64,000 nt of DNA from Nymphaea colorata (lineage: Eukaryota > Streptophyta > Magnoliopsida > Nymphaeales > Nymphaeaceae): contig NC_045146.1 of NCBI RefSeq assembly GCF_008831285.2, forward strand, positions 17,911,149-17,975,148. Reading direction: 5' to 3'. The notes under the pieces are model-generated. The model was given only the letters and a program-made list of their open reading frames with translations. It made no database searches and had not been told where the DNA came from. Both the position numbers and the translations under genes were made by a program. This document shows positions 11,594 through 23,982 of the stretch, one piece after another (positions within the stretch are counted from its first letter, which is position 1; each line of letters starts with the position of its first letter).

Positions 11594-14500
11594 CTATCCG
11601 TGGAGAAATGCCAAGCTCACTTCTTCCTCTTTGCGCTCATCAACCTTACTTTCGGCAAAACCATTAGACTTCCACAGAGAAGCACCATCCTTATTGCAAA
11701 TCACCTTTGTCAAGCATTCCATTTGCACCAGAGAAGAAGGCAGGTCCGTGATGCTTGAGCAGGATCTCATGTCAATCTTCACCAGGCTGCTCAGTTCTCC
11801 TATTTGTTCAGGAAAAGCCTCCAAACTATAACAGTTTGAGATATCCAAGAACCTAAGTTCTGAGAGTTGGCTCACCGACTGCGGTAAACGTTCCAATGTC
11901 CCGCAAGCGTGCAATCGTAGGACTTTCAATTTGCTCAGTTTATCAATGCTCTCTGGCAGCCTGAGCAAGTCAGGGAGATTGGTTATGCTTAACTTCTCCA
12001 GACTAGAAATGCCACAGATGGTATCCGGCAATTCATACAAGTCAATGCAGTAATCTATTTCCAGATCTCTGACACTTGGAAACAATGAAGGGATGTGCAG
12101 CAGATGGCGAACGTCACAGAGGACCAGTGAAAGCTTGTGCAGATCCTGAGGCGGCTCAGGGGAAGCACCTATTGTTTTGGAAATGACACTTTCTACAAAC
12201 TTCCGCTTTCTGGACCATAAACCGGATCCTCCTTCAGCCATCTGCAGTGGCTCAGCAGGTAGTGATATCCTTCTAAACATGGCCCTCTTGAGTTTATTTA
12301 GAGAAGATAACAGGGAGAGTCCGTCTAGTTCTGCGCGGTTGGAACCATGATTGGCAACAAGCAGAACTTTGAGATTCTTCATACTTTGCAGGAATGGTGG
12401 TAAGGAATAGGAAGTTGCTGAGAAGTTGAGGATGAGGACTTCAGCATTAGGTAGGCTTAGAGCCGGCCAGGCCGAGCTTTTCATATCCCCTGCACCAGAA
12501 GAAACGGCACCTTTATAACCCCATCATAAGAACTAGCCATATGGGAGCATGGCGCGTGTTGGAGCGAGACTGACTTCAACTGCCCACGCCTGAGTATGTC
12601 TAGCTAGTAGTTTCCTCCAGTATTAGATGTTTATGCACTTCACCTGATGATGGCGTACATATATAAATTTAGTTGCAGAATGACGGTGATTACCAGTGTT
12701 TATGGAGACAAGCTTTGCATGGCTGGTTCGATCCTTTTCCCGCGTCCAAGTCTCTGGGATATTGCCCTCTCTTTTTACCATGATCAGCCTAGTAATTTGG
12801 CTCTCATTGCTCTTGTGGATGGCAAATTCTCTTAGTAGATCGTGCTGGGTTACAGAGAGGCTACTGAAACTCCCATCTGGATCTCCAGCATCACCACTAA
12901 AACGTTAAATTATCATCAGTTATATAGCTAGTTAAGTGGATGAAGTTTTAGTAGCATAAAGCTAAAATTGCTTCCCGGTTGAAATAGACAATGATAAGGC
13001 ACTACCACTAGCGGAGTCAGATTTTTTTTTTTTGATGGGGGCACTCATTCAATAACTTTGATTTCTTTGAGGCGTTTATATGTATAACAATCAAATATAT
13101 CAAAATATTAATATATATATATATATATATTATACTAATTTTGTGAAGAAGCCACCATGTAGGTCCGCCACACTACCAGGTTTTGTCTTAGAGCAATTCC
13201 GGAGAGCTTCGATCCTTAACCATCTCCTTGAACCAGTGAATCCAAATTGTAACAGAACAAATTTCAAAGAGAAAGGGAGAAAGACTAAAGAGTTTAGAGT
13301 ACTTTGCTCTGTAGTTGAAAACCATTTTCCTCAAAATTTTTTTTTTTTTGGTGCAAAGCTGGTCAGGGGAGGCAAATCCCTGCTCAAAAACAGAAGAATT
13401 GACTCAGCTAAAAACAAATGTAAGTCAAATAAATTCATAGCATAAATATAAACGTAAAACTTGATTCGGGGATATTTTCATACCATTTTCTGTCAACAAG
13501 TTTGAGAAGATTTCTTCGGCCTAGTTTACGAAGAATCACATAAGCGCCATTCTCATCCATGTCACGTGTTTCGGTCCACATGTCTATGATTGCGCTAGCA
13601 GGGATCGCCTGGTCTTCTGGAAAAGAACCCATGTCCAAAAAGCACTCGCGTTCTACCTCCATCAACTGTGTAAGGCTGGTGGAGAAGCATTCCGTGATTA
13701 CGTTTTCCATGATTCCACCAGTCTGCTTAAGTCTATTCGCTGTATTTTGCCACTCCCTCTCATCTCTTTTCTTCAAAGGGCCTCCTATAACTTCCAATGC
13801 TAGAGGGTGAAGCTTGCATCCTCTCACTATCTGCAGAAATGGTAAAAAAGTGCTTCAGAAAAAAATAAAGAGGAAATTAAATCCACATATATGTGGTAAC
13901 AGGGATGGAGTTTTTTGTTTCTTTCTGTTGAAGCAGGGCATGTCTGCACAAAGGATCGGACGAGCACAGCCAGAGAATATATGTAATCGGAGACTGAGTT
14001 AACCACAGCATGTCGATGTAGACATACCTCATCTATTAGCTGCTTATCCGGCTTCCAGGAATATCTTTCACGGTCTCCAAGCTTAGCGTGGTGCTGAAGT
14101 AGTTTTCTAGCGTCATCCTTGCTCAGCGAGTTCACAAGGTAGGTCGAATCACATATATCATCGAGTTCGGACCTTGACGTTATGAGAATTCTAGAATCTG
14201 CTGCATTCTTCGTTTCATCCACCAGCGTCCTGATGCTTTTGTCGACGGACCAAACATCATCCAACACTATTAGCATCTTCGATCTTCTTCCGCTCGCGGT
14301 TGCAATTGCACCATCGTCAATTAATTTATGTAATTTCGTAAATAGCTTTTGCCAGATTGTTCGCGGATCAGTTGAGCTAGAAACCGTTAAAAAGATTGGT
14401 TTCCCATATTCAGCTGGACGATTAGAGAAAACAAAGAAATGACTCATTAGGTCAGTGAAGTGCCACTCATCTGAAATAAATACTTGCATAAATTAGTAAT

Positions 14501-14810
14501 CGACAAGCAAATAGTGCGGCTGATTTTGTAGCTTTTAGTGGGCAGTGTGATGTGTTATATCACGTTAATGTCAAAATGCCCATTGACACCTCCACCTGCT
14601 AAATGGAGAATTTTGGTCAATGTTGATTGAGTAGATGATCATATATGATCTCAACTTGAGAAAGTATTGTTGACCAACTTATGGAAAAGAGCCCTGTACC
14701 TCTACCGTCCATACAAAGCACAGCCGCCCACTTGGACTCTATTGTTTCTCTGTATGAAATGCTGCAGACTACTGACATTGAATAAAGAAATAGATACACC
14801 ATACTGTGTG

Positions 14811-14859
<49 letters not shown>

Positions 14860-15794
14860 GTATTTGATTGACCTTTTTCTTTCATAAATCTAACCATAAA
14901 GATAAATTTAAAATACATGAAAAAATATCACAATGAAAACAGTAAACAAACTCAATGTTCAAATGGAACTTTGTAGTGAGAAAAGGTGATTATTGAACTT
15001 ATGAAATTTCTAAAATCTAATCCATTCATCTAATTTTAAAAATTCTCGATCTAAGAAATTTGGCTATCTTGTATTTGCTTGTACTGTATGGTTGTATTTA
15101 TGTAAAACTGCTCGTAATGCTTAAGAAGTAGGGGAGGAAGATATATTTTATAAATTTAGATTTATTGCATTTATAAGACACAAATGAGAGGTAAAAAAAA
15201 AAACTAGTCAGGTGGTTGAAAGGGGTTGAAAGGCACACGGCATGTACCTTTGATTTCTGGGTCCGCGCAGAGCTTCTGCACTAAGGTGGTCTTTCCGGAA
15301 CCCCCCATTCCACAAACGCCAACCACCTGATGCCTCCTCAGTTTCCCTTTCACCTCAATCAGGGGCTGCTCCATACCAAAGACCCTGCTGGGGGGAAGAT
15401 GCAGAGGCTCCCCCACTTCGCGTTCTTCCAGCAACGCATTCAACTCAGAATTCAACTTCTCCATCCACGATCGCAGTTCCCCAACCCCTCTCACCGGCTC
15501 AGTCTTCCAAAACCGCTGGATCGCTTCTTCGAGCTTCTGTAGCTGCCCGGCGTAGATGTGTTGCTTGACGACGTTCCAGAAGGGGACTTCGGCGCACTTG
15601 CTTATGAGCACTCTCCCCTTTTCTAACTCGGAACGCAGATTCTCGAGCTCCGAATTGGCAGACTCTCTGTCTAGTATTGGTTGTAGCATTTCCAAGTCCT
15701 TCCTGATCCGCTCGCATTGATTGATAAACTTAAGACGATTGCCAACCAGTGACTTGCCTATATCAAGGAGAGAACGAACCAGGCCGTCTGCCAT
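11594..15794 (-). CDS. RPW8-type helper NLR (RNL-B), five exons, 792 aa
   Basis: Helper NLRs of the ADR1/NRG1 type act downstream of sensor NLRs and, when oligomerised, form plasma-membrane calcium-permeable channels. Exons on the minus strand are 15248-15794, 14028-14413, 13484-13830, 12694-12896 and 11594-12489; all have GT/AG borders and phases match. The protein has an N-terminal RPW8-like CC domain (about 1-130), P-loop GMGGSGKTT (162-170), kinase-2 LIVLDDVW (230-237), RNBS-B SRILITSRS (256-264), RNBS-D CFLDMGSFPED (374-384), QHD in place of MHD (444-446) and LRRs from about 500 to the end (e.g. ELPDTICGISSLEKLSITNL). Length, exon number and C-terminal half fit ADR1-like proteins. The GLPL region is unusual: CKLHPLALEV (316-325). 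I chose ATG 15794 because MADGLVRSLL resembles family N-termini. An upstream exon (16099-16192) splicing to a site at about 15898 would add residues or be 5' UTR. Confidence 0.87.
13001..13179. mobile_element. Possible MITE-like insertion in RNL-B intron 3
   Basis: The block begins ACCACTAGCGGAGTCAGA and ends with a partly complementary GTCCGCCACACTACCAGG, enclosing an AT-rich core with poly-T and (AT)n. The termini are imperfect, so this is a weak call. Confidence 0.35.
14813..14856. repeat. (AT)n microsatellite
   Basis: A pure AT tract of 22 units in intron 1 of RNL-B. Intron 1 of RNL-A has no such tract. Confidence 0.97.
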
Positions 15795-16276
15795 CTTCTC
15801 TGCTTCCGGATTGCCGACGGGAGGGATAGCTAGCTCCACCTCAACTTTGTTTGCCCTCGAACTTGGACAATTCTCTGCTCCTCCTAACAAATATAAAGAT
15901 TGTTAAAGCTTGTTCCTGAGATCATAACTAATGTATATATAACTCATCTTAATTGAGCTGCATGTATCCCCAAAACACCCAATCAAGAGTAAAGTAACAG
16001 GCACAATTCACAAGCACCACGATAAGAGTGAGCAGAAACACACACACCTAAACATACATACGTTCTTGAAAAGTAAACGATGTTGATCAGCACCTCACCT
16101 GAACGGCCCTCTGCTTCCTCAGTGGGGCTACTCGATCCGAACTTAAGCTCAGAGAGAGAGAGAGAGAGAGAAAGAGGTCTGGTGAGCAGCAATTGCAGGT
16201 TTTCCGTTTCCGAATCCGAACGTTCATATATAATATAATGTTTCGAACCTGCTCGGTGAAACTTGCTGGAGTGATC

Positions 16277-16340
16277 GCGTTCGGCCCGTTGACCACTTCA
16301 GAGGAAAGTGGAGACTCTCTTGGCAAAGAAAATTATTGCC
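16277..16340. repeat. Upstream direct repeat, unit 1
   Basis: A roughly 60-base block (CGGCCCGTTGACCACTTCAG..., AGGAAAGTGGAG, TGGCAAAGAAAAT) recurs with small changes at 16779-16835, both upstream of RNL-B. Function unknown; it could be promoter-proximal. Confidence 0.7.
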
Positions 16341-16778
16341 ACTTAATGAGAGATGTGCTGCTCGGTAAGGAAAGAAAACTATTAAAAACATGTCCTGTAT
16401 AGTTTTCTTTCTTATTTCTGTTTAGTTTTTTATATTAATTAAGGATGCTTTCATCATTAATCATATTTTTGAACTCAAATTTAGTAGCTTCGACCTAATT
16501 CACCCAAAGAGCCGCCCCAATCAGACTCCAATATTGTTTACTTTTTATTCATGTGGGGCTGATTTTCCATTTTTTTTATTTGAAAAATACTATTCTAAAA
16601 CTGTAAATTACAAATACATAGACTCCTATGTCTCGGATCTGCAATAAATACGTTACATACATCGGAAGCAATACCGATAGTAATGGTTTGGCCGAGCGAG
16701 CTACATACATATGACATAAATATTCACACGGTCCCGTAAAATTCATTGTCCTTAGGCATGTCTACATATTAAAGACTC

Positions 16779-16835
16779 GGCGCATTGACCATTTCAGAGG
16801 AAGGTGGAGGCTGGCAAAGAAAATATCTTCCAAAG
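16779..16835. repeat. Upstream direct repeat, unit 2
   Basis: Second copy of the block at 16277-16340, reading CGGCGCATTGACCATTTCAG, AGGAAGGTGGAG and TGGCAAAGAAAAT. The two lie about 500 bases apart. Between them (16400-16780) I see AT-rich sequence with no gene. Confidence 0.7.
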
Positions 16836-17149
16836 ATCCCACTGATTGCCCACCCAATGAACTCTATCACCTTGGCAGGGAAGGAAGGGATGAAAAGAAG
16901 AACCTTTATTGTGTTTAGATGACGAATTAATTAATAGGGAGGACAAGGAGATGAAAGTTAAAAAAATGTATTTGATTGCAAATGAAATGAAAGGAATGGA
17001 AGGAACGTCTCTTAATATATCGTATGCGATTACCACCAGCGACCCTCTTGGACATTGGAGAGCAAATCACAATCGCAAGGGAAAAGGGGCAAATTTTAGC
17101 AAGTAAGACGCCGTTCCTTCATTCCCCTCTTGATCTCTTTATTTTTGGA

Positions 17150-17656
17150 AGGATGGGATCTAAAATGGGAGAACTGCGCCTTGGCCATGGCGGCTCTGGT
17201 GAGGTTCAACAAGGATCTGTTTGTGGGTCAGGTGGTGATGAGCCTGATGGCGACGGCCCTGGTGGAATTGGGCTCCGCCGACGGCCTCAAGGTTCTTTGT
17301 AGCTTGATCATCGCCATTAAAAGCTCCTTTGTCAATGAGATCCACCAAAGCGGGGAGCTCCCCAAGATCATAAAGGCCTTAGATTCGAAAGACGAGGGCT
17401 TGAAATCGGCTGCTTTGGATTGTATTATGGAGATTGTGTACTTTGGCAGAAAGGAGGCAATCGAGGCCATGATGGAGGAGGATCTGGTGAGGAAGCTGGT
17501 GCTCTTGAGGAGGTCAAAATCTTGCGGGCATGATAAAGAGAAAGAACTGGGCAGTGCAAGTGGTGAAGAAATGCAGGATTTCTCCACTCCTTGTGGAGAT
17601 GGTGGCGATCCTTCTATAGAGGAGGAGGAGGAGGGGTGGTTGGAGCAACACCCATT
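17150..17656 (+). pseudogene. ARM-repeat superfamily protein fragment
   Basis: The plus frame ([20 protein letters not shown] ... [17 protein letters not shown] ... [20 protein letters not shown] ... [20 protein letters not shown]) resembles the C-terminal third of plant-specific ARM-repeat superfamily proteins of unknown biochemical role. An acidic linker (EEEEE at about 17620) precedes EQHPF. In the family, HPF is followed by a further conserved C-terminal helix. Here the frame runs directly into a retrotransposon LTR at 17657, and the missing tail is not found on the far side of the element. The N-terminal part is also absent upstream. It is a fragment cut on both sides, and unlikely to be functional. 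Confidence 0.7.
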
Positions 17657-18115
17657 TGGTATAAGAAATGGGTCTCTTCATAAGAGAGAATAACACTTTG
17701 TTTTAACGAGGTTCGGCAATGTGCCCACTTCCTCGGTGGAAGTTTGCTTCACACAACTTTCATTAAAACTCTCTCTTTTTTTTCTTACTTTACAATGAGG
17801 ATGAGTGGTCGCATTTAACAATTCATCACGACCATTCCAAGGATTTCGGTTACAACCTTCACACCTTTCTCGTTTTTCTTCATCTTGGTGATCTTCATAA
17901 TATTTTCTTTCCTTAGTTCTTTCACCCGTTGAGAATGTTACAGTTTGCAATTATTCCCTGTTGTTAATAGCTTCTTGCCTTTCAAGTGTCTTTCTTACCT
18001 AAGTTCTTTCATCATTGAGGATTTTACAACTTGCAAATCTTCCTTGCTGTTAATGTCTTCTTGCCTTATAATTGTTTGATAATTTCCTCCAAGTGATGAG
18101 TTCTTTCCTTCAACA
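17657..18115 (-). repeat. 3' LTR of copia-1
   Basis: On the minus strand the LTR begins TGTTGAAGG directly after the polypurine run TTTGAGGGGAAA and ends CTTATACCA, giving TG...CA termini and about 459 bp. No second copy exists in the window, so neither insertion age nor target duplication can be read. Confidence 0.75.
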
Positions 18116-21100
18116 TTTCCCCTCAAATGCATGGGGCTTATAGTCACATGCAACTTGCTCTTAAGATATGCAAACCGATGCTTGGGTAAAGGTTTTGTTA
18201 ATTGATCTGCAACTAGATCTTTGGATGATATATACTGAATTTTGAGTTGCTTCATTATAAGTTTCTCTCTTGCAAAAGGTAGATCTATTTCCACGTGATT
18301 GGTTCTGGTATGAAACACTGGATAAGAAGCTAAACATGTTGCACCCACATTATCACACCATATTGTTGGGATTGATGTTGTGTATATTGAGTTTTTGCAG
18401 CAAATATTTCATCCATAGAAGCTCAGTTGTTGCATTTGCTAGGGCTCGATACTATGCTTCAGTGCTGGATCTGGATACTACATTTTGTTTTCTAGAGCTC
18501 TATGAGACCAATGTTTGTCCAAGAAAGACAGCATATCCTCCTGTGGACCTTCGATCAATAGGGCAGTCGACCCAATTTGCATCCGTTAAAACAACAAGAG
18601 ATAATTGCGGTGAAGCAATTATACGTAGTCCCTCATGGATAGTGGCTTTCAAATATTGTAAAATCCTTTTTACGGCAGTCCAATGGATCTTTGTTGGTGA
18701 GTGCATAAACTGACACACCCGATTAACAACAAAGTTGATGCGTGTCAAAGTTACATATGGTAATGCTTTAACTGTACTACGATAAAGACTAGTATCATGA
18801 GGTTTTTCTCCAGAATTTTCCATGGCTGTTGTGGCCATTGGTGTAGAGACAGGTCTAACTCCTTCCATTTTGACCATAAATAGGAGATCCAAGATATATT
18901 TTTGTTGTGTGAGAGTGAGACCATTAGGTGTTTCTATGGCCTCTATCCCAAAAAAATAATGCAACTTACTTAAATCCTTTATTGCAAATTGCTGCCTAAG
19001 ATGAGATATGAACTTTGATACTTCTCCCTTGTTGTTTCTTGTCACAATGATATCATCTACATAAACTGGCACAAAAAATTCAACTTGACTGTTAATGGGA
19101 ATAAATAGAGATGTATCAGTCTTGGCAATTCTGAACCCAAGCTTTGCAAGTGTGAGCTTAATCTAGAGTATCATTTCCTGGGGCTTGTTTAAGTCCATAT
19201 AAAGTTTTGTGTAATTTGCAGACATGGTTTGGTTCGTTAGGATCTTCAAATTCTAGGGGTTGATGCATATAGACATCTTCTTTCATATCTATGTGAAGGA
19301 AGACATTTTGTACATCAACTTGTTGTATGGGTCACTTCCTGCTAACAAGAATAGTTAAAATTGTCCTAATAGTTATAGGTTTTACCACAGGACTAAAAGT
19401 TTCAAAGTATTATAGGTCTTCTTGTTGAGAGTATCCTTTAGCTACAAGTCTTGCCTTGTCTTTTAATAGATCCATCTGCATTTCTTTTTATTTTGAAAAT
19501 TCATTTGCATCCTATAATGCTTTTAGCTTGTCTTGCTGGAACCAAAGACCAAGTTTTGTTTCTCTTGAGGACATTAAATTTTGCTTGCATAGCAGCTCTC
19601 CATCTATCATCTTGAACAGCTACTCTTGCATTGCTTGACTCTACTTCAGTTTGAACTTGCAAAAGTAAAGCAAGGGGTGGTGGATGCTTGCTTGATAAGT
19701 ATACTTTCGATTTTAGATTGTTTGTCTATGATTTGTTTATCATATGATGCGTGTGACCAGATGACTGTTCCTCACATGAATATGAACCCTCTAAAGATTG
19801 AGTTTCTTACTCAGTTTGAGCCAGTTCATTAAATTCAGCTTCATTTTCTCTATTACCTGGTGTTGGTGTGCTATGGGCAATATTTTTGGAGGTGTCCAAA
19901 TTGATGTTTTGCATTTCTTCATATCAGCTCCTTTCTTTTGGCATGATAAATGATGGCACGTCAATGATCTGTATATTGGGGTGACTTTTGTCACTATTTT
20001 CTCTAGATGGTGTCTTCCTTTGAAGTTCAACGAATGGGAACCTATTTTCATCAAGCTTCACATGTCTAAAAATGAATATTTTTCGATCTCTCATTCTTAA
20101 GCACAAATACCCATGGTGGTTAGGGAGCATATCCAATAAATGTGCATAACTCTCTTTTGTAATCTAATTTGCTTTGTTTATATGAATCTAAGCAAGGGTA
20201 ACAAGCGCTGTCATAAACCTTGAGAAAATTATACTATGGCTTTTGTTTAGACAAAACTTCCATAGGCGACTTGTATCTTAAAACTTTGGATGGGAGCCGA
20301 TTAATGAGAAATACAGCTGAATTAAAAACTTGTGCCCAATATTTTTTTCGTATTCCAGCATGAGTCATCATGTTCAAGCTAGTTTCAACTATGTGGCGAT
20401 GGGACATACCATTTTGTTGTGGGGTGTGTGGGCATGAAACTCTTTGCCCAATCCCATGTTTTTCCAAAAAAACTGAAAGGGCTTGAAATTCTCCACCCCA
20501 ATCTGAGTAAAAAAAAAATATCTTTCGTTCAATAACATTTTCAACATGCGCATTGAAAGTAGTAAAAATTTTCAACACATCTGGTTTATGCTTCATGCCA
20601 TATAACCAAATATACTTGGAGTACCCATCAATGAAAATAACATAATAATTGAAACAACTAGAGCTAAGTATTGGGGCTGGTCCCCAAACATTTGAAAAGA
20701 TAACTTCTAAGGGTTCGTTGTAAGAATTGATTTTATTTTTGAATGGAAGCCTATGTGACTTGCCATTTTGACATGCTTCACACACAAAAATGATCAAAAT
20801 AAGAGTCATAAGGTATATTCATAGAATTTAAAACTGACTTGACAATTTTAAATGCAGGATGTCCTAGGCGTTGATGCCAAAAATGAGTCGTCTTCCTCTC
20901 AGCATTATTTGCTTGCTTATTCTGATGTTGCAATCTGATTTGGTATAGCATGTCTTTACTTTGCCCGTGCTGAATGATCTCCCCTGTGCCTTGTCCTTAA
21001 TGTAACAAGCAGTGGGTGTGAATTCAAAAATGATGTTATTGTCTTTAACAAATTTATGCACAGTCAATAAATTCTTCGTAATGCCAGGCACATGTAAAAT

Positions 21101-21579
21101 ATCCTCCAAATTAAAATTATTGAAAGCACAAGAGGAGCCAATGTGTTGAATTGACAAACCTAATTTGTCGCCTATCTTCACTTCATCCTTCCCATGATAT
21201 GGTGAATATAAAAGAGATGTTAATGTCATTTGTAAATTGATGACCTGCTCCTTAGTCTGGATACCAAGTATCATCATCTGATGCAGTAGAGTTGCTTGAA
21301 AGTGCAGCCACATAGGCTTGGGATCTAGTTCCCCTTTGATCCTTGGGTAGTATATTAGCGTAGCGATAGCAGATCTTGGCAATGTGTCCAATCTTCTCAT
21401 AGATTTGACACATAGGTTTCTTCTCACAGGTTGGACATGTCCCTATAGATGTTCTGGATGCCATTCAGGTGGGAGACCTTTAAGGATTTGCATAACCATA
21501 TCTTCATGAGAGATTGGTTTGGATGCAACATGAACTGATGAGCCAAGTTTTTGGCTTTTCGAAAGTATTCGCCCATAGA
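17657..21579 (-). mobile_element. Truncated Ty1-copia retrotransposon (copia-1)
   Basis: This is a copia-order element on the minus strand. From its 3' end it has an LTR (17657-18115), polypurine tract (about 18116-18128), RNase H remains (18123-18350, with VADQLTKPLPK), reverse transcriptase (18500-19400, with the catalytic YVDD at about 19064), a linker with stops, integrase core (20234-20809, with HTPQQNGMSHRH), pre-integrase and protease remains (20864-21300) and a gag zinc knuckle (about 21375-21430), in which one cysteine of CX2CX4HX4C is replaced by tyrosine. Many stops and frameshifts make it inactive. The 5' LTR and most of gag are missing; gag sequence ends at about 21575, where an LRR fragment begins. 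The Pol order PR-IN-RT-RH identifies copia. Confidence 0.9.
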
Positions 21580-21857
21580 CGTTCTTTTCTTTTTAATTTT
21601 GCATGGTCAGCCTCTTATACGCTACTGACTCTTTCTAAGTGCTCTATTCTCAAATTTCCTCTTAAACAGTTTAGTTCACGCAGCTCCGATAAACTGCTTC
21701 CCATGCTTCCATCCAATATGCAACCGCTGCCGTCCACAAATTTGGACAATCTTTGAAAACAAGTCAGCATTTCGATTTCACTTGGTAAATACTCTAGCAG
21801 TTGTGTTCCATTGATATCAAGATGTCTCAAGGAACCAAGCGCTGAGATCTTGTTTGG
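21580..21857 (-). pseudogene. CC-NLR LRR scrap
   Basis: The minus frame reads PNKISALGSLRHLDINGTQ, LLEYLPSEIEMLTCFQRL and LRGNLRIEHLERV, then an in-frame TAA and EEAD-like LRR text to about 21580. It matches the LRR type of CNL-A and CNL-B but is more diverged. It is joined to copia-1 gag on one side and to LINE sequence on the other, leaving fewer than 100 codons. Confidence 0.75.
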
Positions 21858-22740
21858 ATCCCCCTATACAAGACGAGTCACAGACTCCAACGAAGAGAAG
21901 GTGCACCTGAAGACCAAGTTGTTGCGCTCTTTCCAAATGTGCCACCAAGCTGAAATGAGCCACAACCCCCCATACACGACCTCAGGAAATAGCTAGGTGG
22001 GCGGAATGACAAAAGAGGAAAAAAAGACGAATGGATGGTGGGTCTTAAAAACTACTAACAAGGGAAGACCAGGAATAAGCAAGAACACTAAAGAATAAAA
22101 GACAATAGGTAAAAAGGTGGACCCGAGATTCAGCCGCGGCGTGACAGAGGGGACACTGGTTAGCTAAACTGATGCCAAGGTTATGCAAGTGGTCAAAACT
22201 GTTGATGTGGCAGGAAACCAAACAAAAGCAATGGCACGAGAAAAAGGGCTAGGGGACCAAAGGGATCGGAGTAGGAGCAACGCCACGGAAGAACCAAAGG
22301 AAGCCAGGTAACAAGAGAAAAAAGTGAGAGATGAAACGATGGGGATGCGAACGACGGGAGGTCAGCAAAGCGGAGGAAAAGAGGAATGACAGAAAGCATG
22401 TCACACCAAAAGTGAGAGGGAGAGGTGTGAGAGATGGAAGAACTCTAAACACTACGGGAAGGCAGGTCAAATTTGGAGTAAATGAATAGGGTGATGGGAG
22501 AGTGTTCAATTGTCTGACGTCACCACCAAAAACACAAAGAAGACTCACAAGCCCGACTAAGGTTGGTAACCTCAGTACCCCTAAGAAGACCCGAAAGGGC
22601 AACCATATCCCAATGCGCAAGACGATCCGAATGCCGATCAACATCCCAGATAAAGACAATGGATAGCAAAATTCAGGGAGGACAAGAAGTAAACACAAGA
22701 ACAAAAACAAAGTTGATGAGTTATTGAAGACAATGACATA
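21858..22740 (-). mobile_element. LINE (non-LTR retrotransposon) ORF2 C-terminal remnant
   Basis: Translated fragments on the minus strand include HNLGISLANQCPLCHAAAES followed by HLFTYC, which is the CX2C...H...C zinc-binding domain of plant LINE reverse transcriptases. WWHIWKERNNLVFR lies near 21890-21960, the usual C-terminal motif. The frame is interrupted by stops and shifts. The endonuclease and reverse transcriptase core are absent. The right boundary near 22740 is approximate. Confidence 0.7.
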
Positions 22741-23982
22741 AAAGCACTCTTCTCTGTGGTTCTCATTTTGAGAATTAGATTTGTGAAACCGTTTTCACAT
22801 GGGTAGAACTCTTGGCAACAAGGCCCTCACTTGTCACTCTAAAACATGTGAAACTGCAGCTCTAAGATCGCCTGATCTTCGGCCATGATGACCCTTGGAG
22901 TTGACGTGCTAGTTCACGGCTACCATTGTAGCGATCTCAATATATATGATTTGGATCAGTTATTTAAAAAATTGGATCGGAATCATATTTAAGTAATGAA
23001 AATTGAACAGATTCGGGTGCACTAAATATTTGATCGGATTCAGATTCGCAGAAGAATTAGTTCTAATACATATCCTATGTCCAATATTTTTACATTTTGA
23101 AAATCGGTTAGATGTGGTTCAAAATTCAGATTCAGAATCAGTTATGAATATTAGAAATCAGAATCAAATTGTAAAATTGGATTTCAGATTCAAATTTATA
23201 TAAATTTTCTTTGTTGGCATTTGAATCTGAATACATACATTAAAGAAAAGAAAAACATAGTTAAAAGTAAGAAGGATTCGACTCTGATGTATCCCTGCTT
23301 TCTAGAGGAGATCAAGTCTCCCTTAATTTGGCCGTCAAAAAATACTAAGAGAAACTAAGATAATTTAACCTTTAATATCCATTTCCTCATTAAATGTTCG
23401 TCGTGAAAAATTTAGTTAGAAGCTGCACACATTTATCATGGTTTGATAAATTAGTCTTCTCTTGTATGAAAATTTTTCATATATCACTTTTGATTTTAAA
23501 AGGCAGTTAGCCACCTAGCATGACCAAATGAATGGCACAATAAGGACCAACTTGTGGTCTTCAATGAATCGCTAATACTGCCCAAAACTAGTTCACGTGT
23601 GGCTGACAAAGGTTGAATTTTGGTTCAGGAAGATCACGAACATGTGGCTTTGCTGCAAATACAATCTATCGTTTCCCAGTGTTCGGTTTCATCTGTATTC
23701 TGTGGTCTTCTTGAAGTTGTTTGACATATTTATGAAAGTTCTTCTATGTTTCTATGATCCTTGTCACTGTTTATTACCATCTGGCTGCAAAAGTATCAAT
23801 CCTTTCATATCTGATTTGAAATACTTACAGTAATTTCATACTCACCCGTTTACCAAACTGGTTTTGTTAATTGTTCGATCAGACCAGTAAGACCAGTTAT
23901 GAATGAAAACAGACAGAAGTCCTTGTTACTTTGGCATATGAGTACATTTCTTTTACTGCTCTTGTTCATCTTCAACTAGGCC
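22741..23982. other. Unassigned noncoding stretch with NLR-flank similarity
   Basis: No gene was recognised. The block at 23530-23610 (GAATGGCACAATAAGGACCA ... AACTAGTTCAC) resembles 35035-35155 downstream of CNL-B, and 23650-23715 resembles 34510-34580. It therefore probably derives from the 3' flank of a lost NLR copy. Confidence 0.45.

Noticed and set aside
16087-16326. Possible small secreted protein upstream of RNL-B
   Set aside because: The frame runs through a CT/GA repeat (SLSLSLSL) and lies in the RNL-B leader; more likely 5' UTR or an alternative first exon.
18270-18713. 147-codon plus-strand open frame
   Set aside because: It is antisense to the copia-1 reverse transcriptase/RNase H region.
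22193-22710. Two hydrophobic minus-strand open frames that look like membrane proteins
   Set aside because: They overlap the LINE remnant in the wrong frame; the correct frame shows the CX2C...H...C zinc domain.
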